DNA of 64,000 nucleotides from the NCBI RefSeq assembly GCF_000144605.1, contig NC_014375.1, forward strand, positions 2,604,001 through 2,668,000, given 5' to 3'. Every line of letters begins with the position of its first letter. Position 1 is the stretch's first letter. A model generated the notes under the pieces. The model was given only the letters and a program-made list of their open reading frames with translations, did not search any database and was not told the origin of the DNA. Shown here piece after piece: positions 28,488 to 40,573 of the stretch. This stretch comes from Brevundimonas subvibrioides ATCC 15264. Lineage in GTDB: Bacteria; Pseudomonadota; Alphaproteobacteria; Caulobacterales; Caulobacteraceae. The position numbers and the translations under genes were made by a program.

Positions 28488-30425
28488 ATGAAGCGTCTCG
28501 CCCTCTCCGCGTGCCTCGCGACCCTGCTGCTCGCTTCGACCTCGGCTCTGGCGCAGGTCGACGGCTATGCCGGTCACCCGCAGACGCCCCAGCCGATCCC
28601 CGCCGTAGTCGATCAGGCCTGGTCAGGCGTGGTGCGGCTGGAGGTCGACGCCACGGACCTGAACCGTCGCATCTATCAGGTGCGCGAGACGATTCCGGTC
28701 GAGCGTGCCGGGCCGATGACCCTGTTCTTCCCGCAATGGCTGCCCGGCAATCACGGACCGGTCGGGCCGATCGTCCAGCTGGGCGGCCTGATCATCACCG
28801 CCAATGGCCAGCGGGTAGAATGGATACGCGATACGCTGAGCCCCTGGGCCTATCACATCGAGGTTCCGGCGGGCGCGACCGAGATCGTCGCCACCTTCCA
28901 GCACCTGTCGCCGACGACGGGAAGCCAGGGTCGCATCACCATGACGGCCGAGATGCTGAACGTGCAGTGGGAGAAGATGCTGCTGTATCCGGCCGGGCGC
29001 TTCCACCGGAACATCACCACCCAGGCCAGCATCACCCTGCCCACCGGATGGCAGTTCGGCACGGCGCTGGAGCCCGAGACGACGGCCGGCAACACCACCA
29101 CCTTCAAGCCGGTGACGCTGGACGTCCTGGTCGACAGCCCGATGTTCGCGGGTGAGCACTATCGCCAGATCGACCTGGATCCAGGCGGCCGCTCGCCCGT
29201 CCGCCTGAACATCGTCGCCGACGAGGCCTCGAACATCGCCCCCACCGATGAGCAGATCGGCATCCTGCGGAACCTGGTGGACCAGGCCGACTATCTGTTC
29301 GGAGCCCGGCACTACGACCACTACGATTTCCTGATGGCCATGACCGACCGCCTGGGCGGGATCGGGCTGGAGCATCACCGGTCGTCCGAGAACAGCGTCG
29401 ACCCGGAGTTCTTCACCAGCTGGGAGTCGAAGCTGGGCGACCGCGACCTGCTGGCCCACGAATACACCCACTCCTGGGACGGCAAGTACCGGCGCCCGGC
29501 CGGTCAGGACGTCGCCAACTTCAACATCCCGATGCAGAACACCCTGCTGTGGGTCTATGAGGGCCAGACCCAGTTCTGGGGCAAGGTGCTGGCCGCACGG
29601 TCCGGCCTGCACAACCGCCAGCAGGCGCTGGACGCCTTGGCCATGGACGCCGCAACCTATGACAACACCGTCGGCCGCGAATGGCGGGCGATGCAGGACA
29701 CCGTCAACGATCCGATCATCCAGCAGCGCGCGCCCATCGGCTGGCGCGCCTGGCAGCGCAGTGAGGACTACTATGTCGAGGGCCAGCTGATCTGGCTGGA
29801 TGCCGATACCCTGATCCGCGAGAAGACCAACGGCCGCCGCTCGCTGGACGACTTCGCCAAGGCCTTCTTCGGCATGAACGACGGCGACTACAGCGCCAAC
29901 CCCTATACGTTCGAAGAGGTGGTCGCGACGCTGAACGGGGTGGTCGAGCACGACTGGGCCACCTTCCTGCGCACCCGTCTGGACGGTCACGGCCCGGGCG
30001 CGCCGCTGGACGGCCTGACGCGCGGCGGCTACCGGCTGGTCTATACCGACACGCCCAGCGACTATCAGAAGACGCTGTACGGCGAATACGGCCGCAACGA
30101 CTTCACCTATTCGCTCGGCTTCCAGACCAGCGCGACGAACCAGATCGGCAGCGTGATGTGGAACGGCCCGGCCTTCCAGCTGGGCCTGGCCCCCGGCATG
30201 CAGATCATCGCCGTCAACGGCGAGGAGGCCTCGGCCTCGCGTCTGTCGAACGCCGTGACCGCGGCCAAAGGCACGGACGAGAAGATCGAGCTGATCGTCA
30301 AGGACGGCACCCGTTTCCGTACCGTGACCTTCGACTATCACGACGGCCTGAAGTATCCGCATCTGGAGCGGATCGAGGGCACGCCGGATCGTCTGGGCGA
30401 CCTGTTCACGGCCCGCCGGCGCTAG
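28488..30425 (+). CDS. M61-family metallopeptidase with PDZ domain
   Basis: A 645-residue exported protein with a signal peptide (STSALAQ). Residues 50-215 are the beta-rich N-domain of M61 glycyl aminopeptidases, followed by the thermolysin-like catalytic part with zinc motif HEYTH at 324-328 and a downstream glutamate in VYEGQTQFWG. A PDZ-like domain occupies roughly 540-630 (LGLAPGMQIIAVNGEEASAS). It should trim peptides in the periplasm. ATG 28488 gives a proper signal peptide; the longer frame upstream runs through serS antisense and is not coding. Confidence 0.92.
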   Translation: MKRLALSACLATLLLASTSALAQVDGYAGHPQTPQPIPAVVDQAWSGVVRLEVDATDLNRRIYQVRETIPVERAGPMTLFFPQWLPGNHGPVGPIVQLGGLIITANGQRVEWIRDTLSPWAYHIEVPAGATEIVATFQHLSPTTGSQGRITMTAEMLNVQWEKMLLYPAGRFHRNITTQASITLPTGWQFGTALEPETTAGNTTTFKPVTLDVLVDSPMFAGEHYRQIDLDPGGRSPVRLNIVADEASNIAPTDEQIGILRNLVDQADYLFGARHYDHYDFLMAMTDRLGGIGLEHHRSSENSVDPEFFTSWESKLGDRDLLAHEYTHSWDGKYRRPAGQDVANFNIPMQNTLLWVYEGQTQFWGKVLAARSGLHNRQQALDALAMDAATYDNTVGREWRAMQDTVNDPIIQQRAPIGWRAWQRSEDYYVEGQLIWLDADTLIREKTNGRRSLDDFAKAFFGMNDGDYSANPYTFEEVVATLNGVVEHDWATFLRTRLDGHGPGAPLDGLTRGGYRLVYTDTPSDYQKTLYGEYGRNDFTYSLGFQTSATNQIGSVMWNGPAFQLGLAPGMQIIAVNGEEASASRLSNAVTAAKGTDEKIELIVKDGTRFRTVTFDYHDGLKYPHLERIEGTPDRLGDLFTARRR

Positions 30426-30449
30426 ACCGACGCAGGACCGGTCGGGCCG

Positions 30450-31244
30450 TCAGATCGGCTCGACCGGGTTCGCCGCCCAGGCGGCCCGGATGCGCGCAAT
30501 CAGGTCCGGGCGCGGGTCAAGGGCCGTCTTGCCGATGGCTATCACCGGACAGGCCGGGGTCGCGCTGTTGCAGATGAAGGCGGCGTCGAAGGCTGAAAGC
30601 TCCGCGACGGGCACGGGCGCGGCGCGCTGATCCAGACCGACCGCGGACAGGCCTTGCGCGATCAGGGCCTGGGCCACGCCCGCCAGCATCGGGGCCTGCG
30701 GCCAGACGACGGTGTCGCCCGTGACGAAGCCGATGTTCCAGCTGCTGCCTTCGGAGATCACGCCGTCCGGGTCCGCGAACAGGGCGTCGTCGAACCCTTC
30801 CGTGCGGGCGGATCGACGGGCCCGGATCAGGCCCATACTGGCCGTGTGCTTGATGTGCGGCTCTTCGCGTCCATAGGTCTGGACCTGCAGGCGCAGACTG
30901 TCGGCCAGCGGAGGGGGTGGCGGCGACACGGACGTCATGACCTTCGGCGCACCGACCCCTGACGGCATCCGGGGCCAGATGTCCGGCGAGAACAGGCTGA
31001 TCCGGACCCAGGCCTCGCGCCGGTCGCCCAGCGCGGTCCGCAGCAGGTCACGCAGGTGCCCCTGCCCCACCGCCGCGCCGAACAGCTCGACCGAAGACGC
31101 CTCCAGCCGCGCCAGATGCAGGGCCAGCCCCCGCACGCCGCCGTCCTCCACCCGAAACGAGGTGTAGGCCCCGTAGTTGACCAGGGCGAGGTAGTGGAGG
31201 TCGGCCTCGGTGGGCGCGAGCCCGTCGATCAGGATATCGCTCAC
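30450..31244 (-). CDS. Class IV PLP-dependent aminotransferase
   Basis: A 264-residue fold-type IV enzyme related to branched-chain aminotransferase, D-amino-acid aminotransferase and aminodeoxychorismate lyase. The PLP lysine is K132 in PHIKHTASMGLI, and DALFADPDGVISEGSSWNIGFV is the family's cofactor-phosphate region. Substrate cannot be assigned. Nine bases separate its start from the gyrA stop, so it may ride on the gyrA transcript. Confidence 0.85.
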   Translation of the reverse strand: MSDILIDGLAPTEADLHYLALVNYGAYTSFRVEDGGVRGLALHLARLEASSVELFGAAVGQGHLRDLLRTALGDRREAWVRISLFSPDIWPRMPSGVGAPKVMTSVSPPPPPLADSLRLQVQTYGREEPHIKHTASMGLIRARRSARTEGFDDALFADPDGVISEGSSWNIGFVTGDTVVWPQAPMLAGVAQALIAQGLSAVGLDQRAAPVPVAELSAFDAAFICNSATPACPVIAIGKTALDPRPDLIARIRAAWAANPVEPI

Positions 31245-31252
31245 CGATCCCC

Positions 31253-34054
<2,802 letters not shown>

Positions 34055-34176
34055 GGATTTGTGGCTTTAGTTGGCCGGAATCGGAACGTGATTCACTGCG
34101 ACGTTTTCTAGCACCCGTGGGCCCGCGAGGCAAAGTTTCGCGCCGCCCCGTACCGCTCGACCAAAAGGACGAAACC

Positions 34177-34746
34177 ATGCGCGCCGCCACCCTCGCCGCC
34201 CTGCTCCTGATCGCACCCTTGGGTGCCTGTGTCAGCGTCACTGCCAACGACTACGGTGACCACACGGGGGCCCGTGCGACGCCCGGCGACTTCGGTGAAG
34301 CCACGCTGATGAACACCTCGGGCGCGCGCGTCGGACGCGCTGTCGTGACCCAGGGCGCGACCGGCCTTCTGATCCGCATCGAGGCGACGGGCCTGACGCC
34401 CGGCTGGCACGGTGTTCACATCCATTCGGTCGGCCAGTGCGCTGCGCCGTTCACCTCGGCGGGCGCGCATGTGAACCACGGCATGCCCGCCAAGCCGCAC
34501 GGTCTGCTGAACGCAGACGGTCCCGACGACGGCGACCTGCCCAACATCTTCGCCGCCGCCGATGGTTCCGTCTCGGCCGAGCTGTTCACCAGCCGCGCCC
34601 GGATCGCAGACGAGGGCCCCGGCGAATGGCTGTGGGATGCCGACGGATCGGCCATCGTGATCCACGCCAACATCGACGATCACACCTCACAGCCGATCGG
34701 CGGCGCGGGCGACCGCGTGATCTGCGGGGTTATGGCGGCCGGCTGA
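34177..34746 (+). CDS. sodC: Cu/Zn superoxide dismutase, lipoprotein form
   Basis: A 189-residue periplasmic enzyme that dismutates superoxide. The signal peptide ends in a lipobox-like PLGAC. Metal and disulfide features are present: HGVHIHSVGQC, AHVNHGMPAKPHG, the zinc-loop aspartate in LPNIFAAADG, and IVIHANIDDH near the end with the last cysteine in VICGV. ATG 34177 follows AAAAGGAC; the upstream in-frame start would spoil the signal peptide. Divergent from gyrA. Confidence 0.94.
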   Translation: MRAATLAALLLIAPLGACVSVTANDYGDHTGARATPGDFGEATLMNTSGARVGRAVVTQGATGLLIRIEATGLTPGWHGVHIHSVGQCAAPFTSAGAHVNHGMPAKPHGLLNADGPDDGDLPNIFAAADGSVSAELFTSRARIADEGPGEWLWDADGSAIVIHANIDDHTSQPIGGAGDRVICGVMAAG

Positions 34747-34754
34747 CCCGAACG

Positions 34755-35663
34755 TCAGGCCTTGGCGGCACCCGCGCGCAAGCCGCGTTCCGCCAGGGCC
34801 ACGACCGCCACGCCCCCCATGGTCAGGGCCGCTCCGGTCAGGATCTGCGGCGTTAAAACATCGCCCAGAAATCCCCAGCCGATGGCGATCGAGACAACCG
34901 GGGTCGCGAGGAAATAGGGCGTCACCCGTCCGGCCTCGCGCTTCTGGACCAGCCAGAACACCATGCTGGTCGCGAACACCGACGACACGATCCCCGCCCA
35001 CAGCAGGCACACCCAGATCAGCGGCGTCGCGGCGCGGATGGCTTCGACCTGTCCCTGCTCGGTGAAGGCCGACCCCATGGCCAGCGTCGGCAGGGCGAAC
35101 ATGGCCAGCAGTCCCTGCATCTTGAGCGGCGGGATCGAGGTGGTGCGCCGCGCGATGACCGTGGTGATGGCCCAGCAGGCGCTCGCGACGCCGACGATCA
35201 GGATGGCGGGCCAGTCATGCAGCGCATGGGGGTCCGCCGTCATCCAGACGATACCGGCGAAGGCCACGACCAGCCCCGCCAGGGCCGCCATCGACAGGCG
35301 CTCCCCGAGCAGCACGAAGGCGAACACCGCCGTAAACGGAATCCAGAGCTGCGACGCCACCGAGACCGGACTGACATCCTCGGCCAGCGAAAAGCCGAGG
35401 TACAACAGACCGTAGTGGAGCGGACCACCGATCACCACGATCAGCAGCAGGCTCTTCCAGTTCGGAAACGGCGGCCGGACGAAGGGAATCAGGCACACCG
35501 ACGCGATGGCGAACCGCAACGCTCCGGTGAGGAGGGGTGGCAGGACGTCGGTCGCGACCTTGGCCGCCGCGTTGTTCGCCCCCCAGATCACCACGATGGC
35601 GACGATCGCGCCGATCTCCATCAGGGTCAGCGGGCTGTGAGGCTTGTCGGGAGTTACGGGCAC
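34755..35663 (-). CDS. EamA/DMT-family transporter
   Basis: A 302-residue inner-membrane protein with ten predicted helices in two EamA repeats (IVVIWGANNAAAKVA opens the first; AAGLVVAFAGIVWM closes it). DMT permeases usually export amino acids or other metabolites; the substrate here is unknown. It follows ssb on the same strand after 62 bases that contain the hairpin GCACGA-TCTG-TCGTGC. Confidence 0.88.
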   Translation of the reverse strand: MPVTPDKPHSPLTLMEIGAIVAIVVIWGANNAAAKVATDVLPPLLTGALRFAIASVCLIPFVRPPFPNWKSLLLIVVIGGPLHYGLLYLGFSLAEDVSPVSVASQLWIPFTAVFAFVLLGERLSMAALAGLVVAFAGIVWMTADPHALHDWPAILIVGVASACWAITTVIARRTTSIPPLKMQGLLAMFALPTLAMGSAFTEQGQVEAIRAATPLIWVCLLWAGIVSSVFATSMVFWLVQKREAGRVTPYFLATPVVSIAIGWGFLGDVLTPQILTGAALTMGGVAVVALAERGLRAGAAKA

Positions 35664-35725
35664 GGGCGGCTCATTGCACGATCTGTCGTGCGATGCGCCT
35701 CACAGTCGGTGACAGGCCGTTTCGA

Positions 35726-36214
35726 TCAGAACGGGATGTCGTCGTTCAGGTCGTAGCTTTCGCGCGGACCGGACGGCTTGTTGGCCCCGCCGGTCGAGAA
35801 GCCCGAGGAATAGTCGTCGTCGTTGGAACGCCCGCCGCCGCCCTGCGACGCGCCGCCGCCGTCACGGCCGCCCAGCATGGTCAGTTCACCCTTGAACTTG
35901 CCCACGACGATCTCCGTCGAATACTTTTCGACGCCGTCCTTGTCGGTCCACTTGCGGGTCTGCAGCGCGCCTTCGATGTAGACCGTCGAACCTTTTTTCA
36001 CATAGTTTTCAACGACCTTGACGATGTTGTCGTTGAAGATCACCACCCGGTGCCACTCGGTCTTTTCCTTGCGCTCGCCCGAGGACTTGTCGCGCCAGGT
36101 CTCGGACGTGGCGATCGACAGATTGGCGATCCGGTCGCCGTTCGGCATCGACCGGATTTCGGGATCGCGGCCCAGATTGCCGACCAGGATGACCTTGTTG
36201 ACGCTTCCCGCCAT
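35726..36214 (-). CDS. ssb: Single-stranded DNA-binding protein
   Basis: A 162-residue tetrameric protein. The OB fold covers residues 1-110 ([51 protein letters not shown]), then a Gly/Ser/Asn-rich linker and the acidic tail DLNDDIPF that docks repair and replication partners. A LexA box upstream makes it SOS-inducible. Confidence 0.97.
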   Translation of the reverse strand: MAGSVNKVILVGNLGRDPEIRSMPNGDRIANLSIATSETWRDKSSGERKEKTEWHRVVIFNDNIVKVVENYVKKGSTVYIEGALQTRKWTDKDGVEKYSTEIVVGKFKGELTMLGGRDGGGASQGGGGRSNDDDYSSGFSTGGANKPSGPRESYDLNDDIPF

Positions 36215-36278
36215 GAGTTTCGTTCTCTTTCTGAAATCTCGACCGCTCGGGTCCTGCCCGCGCCGATCGTTAACACGT

Positions 36279-36293
36279 GTTCCGGTTTCGTTC
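36279..36293. promoter_or_regulatory. LexA box of ssb
   Basis: GTTCCGGTTTCGTTC is an exact GTTC-N7-GTTC operator located 65 bases before the ssb ATG and just past the stop of the upstream gene. A GTTAAC also lies at 36268-36273. Confidence 0.82.
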
Positions 36294-36724
36294 TAGCCCG
36301 CCGGCGGGGTCGGCGGTGCCGCTTCCTCGATGATGCTGAGCCCATTGGCCTCGCGCTCGATGGCCTGGGGCACGGCCAGTCGGCCGTCACCCGTACGCGC
36401 CAGCGCAAAGAAGCGGATCCCGTCGAGCGACTTGCCGTAAGACACGCCGCGTCCGTCGACGAAGATGAAGCGGCCCTGATAGGAGCCGATCATCTCGCGG
36501 GTATTGCCTCCCATGCCCAGGAACCGGGCCCGCACCTCTTCCAGACGCGCGGCGCAGTATTCGATCGCCGGCTGGTCGCGCGCTACGACGTTGAACTGCG
36601 GTGCCTCGCCCTCCGGCGTGCCCAGGGCATAGCAGACGCCCTTGTCGTAGGGAGGCGTAAGCTTTTCGGCGCATCCAGCCGCAGCGAGGGCAGACAGCAG
36701 TAGAACGGGAACGATCGCGCGCAT
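36293..36724 (-). CDS. Small lipoprotein of unknown function
   Basis: A 143-residue protein with a signal peptide ending in a good lipobox (AAAGC, Cys18) and a mature part that includes VCYALGTPEGEAPQFNVV and FLGMGGNTREMIGSYQGRFIF. No family was recognised. Its ATG shares one base with the stop of the upstream gene (TGATG), so the pair forms an operon. The stop falls at the edge of the ssb LexA box. Confidence 0.7.
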   Translation of the reverse strand: MRAIVPVLLLSALAAAGCAEKLTPPYDKGVCYALGTPEGEAPQFNVVARDQPAIEYCAARLEEVRARFLGMGGNTREMIGSYQGRFIFVDGRGVSYGKSLDGIRFFALARTGDGRLAVPQAIEREANGLSIIEEAAPPTPPAG

Positions 36725-37425
36725 CAGTTCAGGCTCGGGAACTGGCAGTTCCGGTCCTGGTCGGCCAGGATACGGAACCGGCTGTTGTCGGTGGACTGCT
36801 CGACCCGGCGCGGCACGAGACGAAGGGTCAGGCCGCCGTGCTGCCCGTACTGTGCGTCACCCGGGCGGACACAGGTCCCGGCGTAAAGCGCCTGGACGCA
36901 CTGACCCAGGCTCATGTCGGTCGAGATCTGGCGCCATTCCGAACCGGTGTAACGCAGGCAGGGCGCACCGGACGCGCGCTGCACCTGGGGTTCCCGTTGC
37001 GGCTGGCTGCCGGGCTTCTCAGGCAGGGGTGCGCCGGGATTGCCGAAATCGTCGTTCAGGTCTGCCACCGGGGACGTCGGCAGTTCAGGCGGCGGGGCGA
37101 AGGACGCCGTCGGCGCGGCCGACAGGTTGCCGCTTGCGTCCAGGCCGACATCGAGGCCGTCGGTCGCCAGTCCGTTGCGCTGGGCACAGTCGGCCAGCGT
37201 TGCCATGCCGACGAACTGACCGTCGACGAAACAGCGCAGCTCGCGCGTCGGCTCCAGAGAAGGCGCGTCAGCCAGATCGACCTGCAGACCGGCGGGCCGG
37301 TCGACGGGCGGGGCCTCGGTCTGATCCCGTTTGCCACCGAACATCAGGGCCAGCACGATCGCCGCCAGGATCGCCACAGCAGCGCCGATGGCCAGGATCA
37401 CCCGATTGTCGTTGGGAAGCTGCAT
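36724..37425 (-). CDS. Membrane-anchored periplasmic protein of unknown function
   Basis: A 233-residue protein with an N-terminal anchor helix (VILAIGAAVAILAAIVLALMFGG), a Pro-rich linker (about residues 115-150) and five cysteines in the exported part, including CFVDGQFVGMATLADCAQ and CLRYTGSEW...CVQALYAGTC. The start could also be the GTG at 37437. It is coupled to the small lipoprotein gene downstream, so the two may form one envelope unit; no function is evident. Confidence 0.7.
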   Translation of the reverse strand: MQLPNDNRVILAIGAAVAILAAIVLALMFGGKRDQTEAPPVDRPAGLQVDLADAPSLEPTRELRCFVDGQFVGMATLADCAQRNGLATDGLDVGLDASGNLSAAPTASFAPPPELPTSPVADLNDDFGNPGAPLPEKPGSQPQREPQVQRASGAPCLRYTGSEWRQISTDMSLGQCVQALYAGTCVRPGDAQYGQHGGLTLRLVPRRVEQSTDNSRFRILADQDRNCQFPSLN

Positions 37426-37512
37426 TGTGCGGGGCACTCGGGGGCGGCGAAAGCGTAAGGGCTCAATAACCCCGCGCGCCCCCCATGCGTCAACCGGGAA
37501 CGGACGCCCGCG

Positions 37513-40332
37513 TCAGGAACCGGTGAGACGTGAAAGCGCGGCCTGGTAGTTGGAAATCTGATTGGTCAGATAGGCGGGAACGGTCCCGCCGGTCGTCGCG
37601 GACGTGTCCTGTGGGGCCAGACCGCGATAGGCGTCGCGGACGGCCTTCAGCGCGCCCTGGATCTTCTCCCCGGCCGCCTTGATGGCGTCGGCATTGGACA
37701 GGGTCAGGTTCGAAGGCAGGCCGAGGCCAAAGGTCTTCGTCCTGGTGTCGGCTGCCGCCAGCCCGATGTAGCCCGGCGAAAGCCCGAGACCCAGCAGGGC
37801 GTCGCGGCCCGTTTCGCCGGAGGTCAGCACCGCCCCGGTCTTGCCGTCCTTGGCGGTGATCGACAGCCGCTGCAGCCCGCCCGTCGTAGTGGTGGTCTCG
37901 CCGTCCTTGCCGGTGACCGCCCCGCCTTCGGATGCGACCGTGACCTTCAGCTTGCCGCCCGAGGCCACGCTGATCTTGCGGGCCAGCGTCGCCAGCGTGT
38001 CCTTGGCGTCGATGGTCACGGCCGTGGCGCGGCCTCCGTCCGCCGGGCTGATGTAGAACCGGTCGCCGACGCGCAGCGACGTCGCCGCGGTCAGCAGCTT
38101 GGAATCCGACTGGTCGATCTCGCCCTGCGGCAGGCCCAGGCGATCCAGGACGCTGGCCCCGTTTTTCGCCACAGCCAGGGTCATCGGCTTGGCCTGGTCG
38201 CCGTCGCCGGACCAGGTGCGGGTGTATTCGACGGCGCCGGTCAGCGGATCGAGCCGCGTCAGATAGGCGTTGGTCGGGTCGGTGTCCTTGGCATCCGCCG
38301 CGCGGTTGGCGATGCCGGTGATCCAGACCTTGCCGTCCACCACCTTCACGTCGGCCGCCGAATCCTCGCCCGCGCTGCCATACCAGTTCAGCCGATCGGT
38401 GCCGGCCGCGACCAGATCGATCGACAGGGCGGCGACAAAGACATCCTTGCCGCCGGAATTGGCCGTCGTGGTAGTCCCGGCCGCCAGCCCGCTGTCTCGA
38501 CTGGTGCCGGTCAGGATGACCTTGCCGTTCGACACGGCCAGCCCTGCGATCTCGCCCGAGATGACCCCGAGGTCCCGAGTCGAGGCCAGGGTGGGGACCC
38601 CCGATGCATCGAGGGTGAAGCGGCGCACCACGGCGCGGCCGTTCTCGACGCCGGCTGTATAGAGGTTGGAACCGTCGACGGTGACCGCGTCCACACCGTC
38701 GTCGGCACTGGTGCCGAACTGGGCCTGCCCCACGACTTTGGCGACGATCCCGGCCGTCGGATAGGGCTCGCCCGCCTTGAACGCCTGGACATAGCCGTCC
38801 CAGCCCCCGACGGCGGTCGAGCCGGTCATCGCCGACTTCGACCGCCCGCCGATATAGACCGTGCCACCGGCCCCGAAGGCGACGCTGGTGGCCTCGTCGG
38901 CGGCACGCGCGCCGCGACGCTGGGTCCACTGTTCCTGACCGTCCTTGTCGAAGACGGTGACGAAGCTGTCGGCCACGGTCGCGACCTCGCCGGCCTTGCC
39001 CGCGTCGGTGCTGGAGGTGTTCAGCGACCCCGTGATCGACCCGGCCACCGCGACATTGCCGTCGGCGTCCACCGCGAGGGCGAACCCGCTCGCGCTCGAG
39101 GCCGCGCCCAGGGTGCGGGTCGCCACCAGCCGTCCGGCCGTGTCGTACTTCAGCAGCGCCACATCCTGGGAGCCCTTGATCGGCTGATTACCCGGCCCGG
39201 CCTCGACGTCGGCCACCAACCAGAGCGAGCCGTCGGGCCCCACGGCGCTGGCGCGCACGGTCTTCACGCCATCGGGCAGCTTTTCCTGGGACAGGCGACC
39301 GTCGACCCATTGGGTTTCGCCGACATTGCCGGCCGTCGGGGCGGCGGCAGACCCGCCGTCGCTCTGAAACTTGAGGATCTGATTGACGGTGCTGGCCGGC
39401 ACGGTGGTCTTGGTGGTCGTGACACCGTTGACCGTCGTGGTCGCGGTCTGGGCAGCCGCCCCCGCCGACTGCACGACATAGACGGCATCGGACGTGTCCG
39501 GCGCGGTGAAGCCGACGGTCTCGGTCGAGGTGCCCCGAATGGCGAGGGCCCATTTGTCCGGTCCCGCCGGCAGGGTGACCGGCTTGCCGTTGACCGTCAC
39601 CGTCTTGGGTTCGGCCTTGATCTGGTCACGCCCGATCCGGGTCTGGAAGCCGGCATCGGCCAGCTTGCCGTTGATGAAGCCCGTCACCGCGTCGAGCGTG
39701 CGCGGCGTCGATCCCAGTTGTGAAAGGTCGATGGCGATACTGGTCGTGGTCGTCGACAGGCCCGCGGGCACCTTGATCGTGATGTTGAACCGGGTGTCCC
39801 CGGCGAAGGCGGCGACGGGCGTATCGAGCGCGCCTTCGTGGATCGGGCCGGTGATGGAGTTGGCGCTGTCGCGGGGCACGGCGGCGGTCGTCTTGGACAC
39901 GCTGGTCGAGGTGCCCTGCACCAGCCGCAACGCCTCGAACTCGGCCTTGGGCAGATAGGCGCCGATCTCTTCCAGCCCGGCGGCGAAGCGCTTCTGGACC
40001 AGCGCGAGTTCGCTCGAAGACAGACCCTTGGTCGACGCCCGGTTGGCAAGGGCGTTCAGCGTATCCAGTCCCTGATACAGGGCGAACAGCTTCTTGTAGT
40101 CTGCGGAGGCCCCCTTCACGTCGAGCTGGGCCGCGTCCTCGTTGACGAACTTGCGTCCCCCCAGAGCCTGCCGGACCAGCGCGTCGGGCTTGGGGGCGGT
40201 CGCCTGCGCGGCCGTGCTCCACGGCGCCGTCGGCTGGGCCTTCCTGGTGACCAGATTCGTCAGCGCAGCCGAAGACGCGGGGTCGTAGGTTCCCCCATAC
40301 AGTCCAAGCAGATAGCTGTTGTTGACGGCCAC
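37513..40332 (-). CDS. FlaEY-like flagellar regulatory/secreted protein
   Basis: A 939-residue protein without a signal peptide, beginning MAVNNSYLLGLYGG. The middle (about residues 330-680) shows repeated beta-propeller-like strands of the SBBP type (GSLWLVADVEAG, SGFALAVDADGNVAVAGSI, TSVAFGAGGTVYIGGRSKS, GKVWITGIANRAADA). The ends are rich in helix and Ser/Thr/Ala like hook-associated proteins, finishing YLTNQISNYQAALSRLTGS. Position after two flagellins matches flaEY of the Caulobacter flagellin locus, where mutants mis-assemble filaments. The name is by synteny and size, and the propeller reading is by eye. Confidence 0.6.
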   Translation of the reverse strand: MAVNNSYLLGLYGGTYDPASSAALTNLVTRKAQPTAPWSTAAQATAPKPDALVRQALGGRKFVNEDAAQLDVKGASADYKKLFALYQGLDTLNALANRASTKGLSSSELALVQKRFAAGLEEIGAYLPKAEFEALRLVQGTSTSVSKTTAAVPRDSANSITGPIHEGALDTPVAAFAGDTRFNITIKVPAGLSTTTTSIAIDLSQLGSTPRTLDAVTGFINGKLADAGFQTRIGRDQIKAEPKTVTVNGKPVTLPAGPDKWALAIRGTSTETVGFTAPDTSDAVYVVQSAGAAAQTATTTVNGVTTTKTTVPASTVNQILKFQSDGGSAAAPTAGNVGETQWVDGRLSQEKLPDGVKTVRASAVGPDGSLWLVADVEAGPGNQPIKGSQDVALLKYDTAGRLVATRTLGAASSASGFALAVDADGNVAVAGSITGSLNTSSTDAGKAGEVATVADSFVTVFDKDGQEQWTQRRGARAADEATSVAFGAGGTVYIGGRSKSAMTGSTAVGGWDGYVQAFKAGEPYPTAGIVAKVVGQAQFGTSADDGVDAVTVDGSNLYTAGVENGRAVVRRFTLDASGVPTLASTRDLGVISGEIAGLAVSNGKVILTGTSRDSGLAAGTTTTANSGGKDVFVAALSIDLVAAGTDRLNWYGSAGEDSAADVKVVDGKVWITGIANRAADAKDTDPTNAYLTRLDPLTGAVEYTRTWSGDGDQAKPMTLAVAKNGASVLDRLGLPQGEIDQSDSKLLTAATSLRVGDRFYISPADGGRATAVTIDAKDTLATLARKISVASGGKLKVTVASEGGAVTGKDGETTTTTGGLQRLSITAKDGKTGAVLTSGETGRDALLGLGLSPGYIGLAAADTRTKTFGLGLPSNLTLSNADAIKAAGEKIQGALKAVRDAYRGLAPQDTSATTGGTVPAYLTNQISNYQAALSRLTGS

Positions 40333-40444
40333 GCGGAGCTCCTGGCGTCATTCTGACAGAGCAGACTCAACGCGGCATTAACGTCCGGGTCAGGAACGAA
40401 GGTCCGCGAATCGTGTTGTGATCCCGTCAGACCGGAGCAAGACG

Positions 40445-40570
40445 ATGATCTTTCCCAAGTCGCTTATTCAGTCCCTGCTCGCGCTCTACGGGTTCGGCGA
40501 CAGGGCCCATATGCCCCGCCAGCGCCCTGCCCCCGTGATCATCGGCCACTCTGTGCGCCGTTTCGGCTGA
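40445..40570 (+). CDS. Possible 41-residue protein in the flagellin locus
   Basis: ATG 40445 opens a frame of 41 codons (MIFPKSLIQSLLALYGFGDR at the start, ending HSVRRFG) with GGAGC at a good distance upstream. It is encoded opposite to the flagellar genes in the gap between flagellin 1 and the FlaEY-like gene, ending four bases before the flagellin stop. The peptide is basic with a short hydrophobic N-terminal helix. No homologue is recognised and expression is unproven. Confidence 0.4.
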   Translation: MIFPKSLIQSLLALYGFGDRAHMPRQRPAPVIIGHSVRRFG

Positions 40571-40573
40571 GGC

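Noticed and set aside
28623-30362. 579-codon frame opposite the M61 peptidase
   Set aside because: Antisense composition only; the peptidase on the other strand has all expected motifs.
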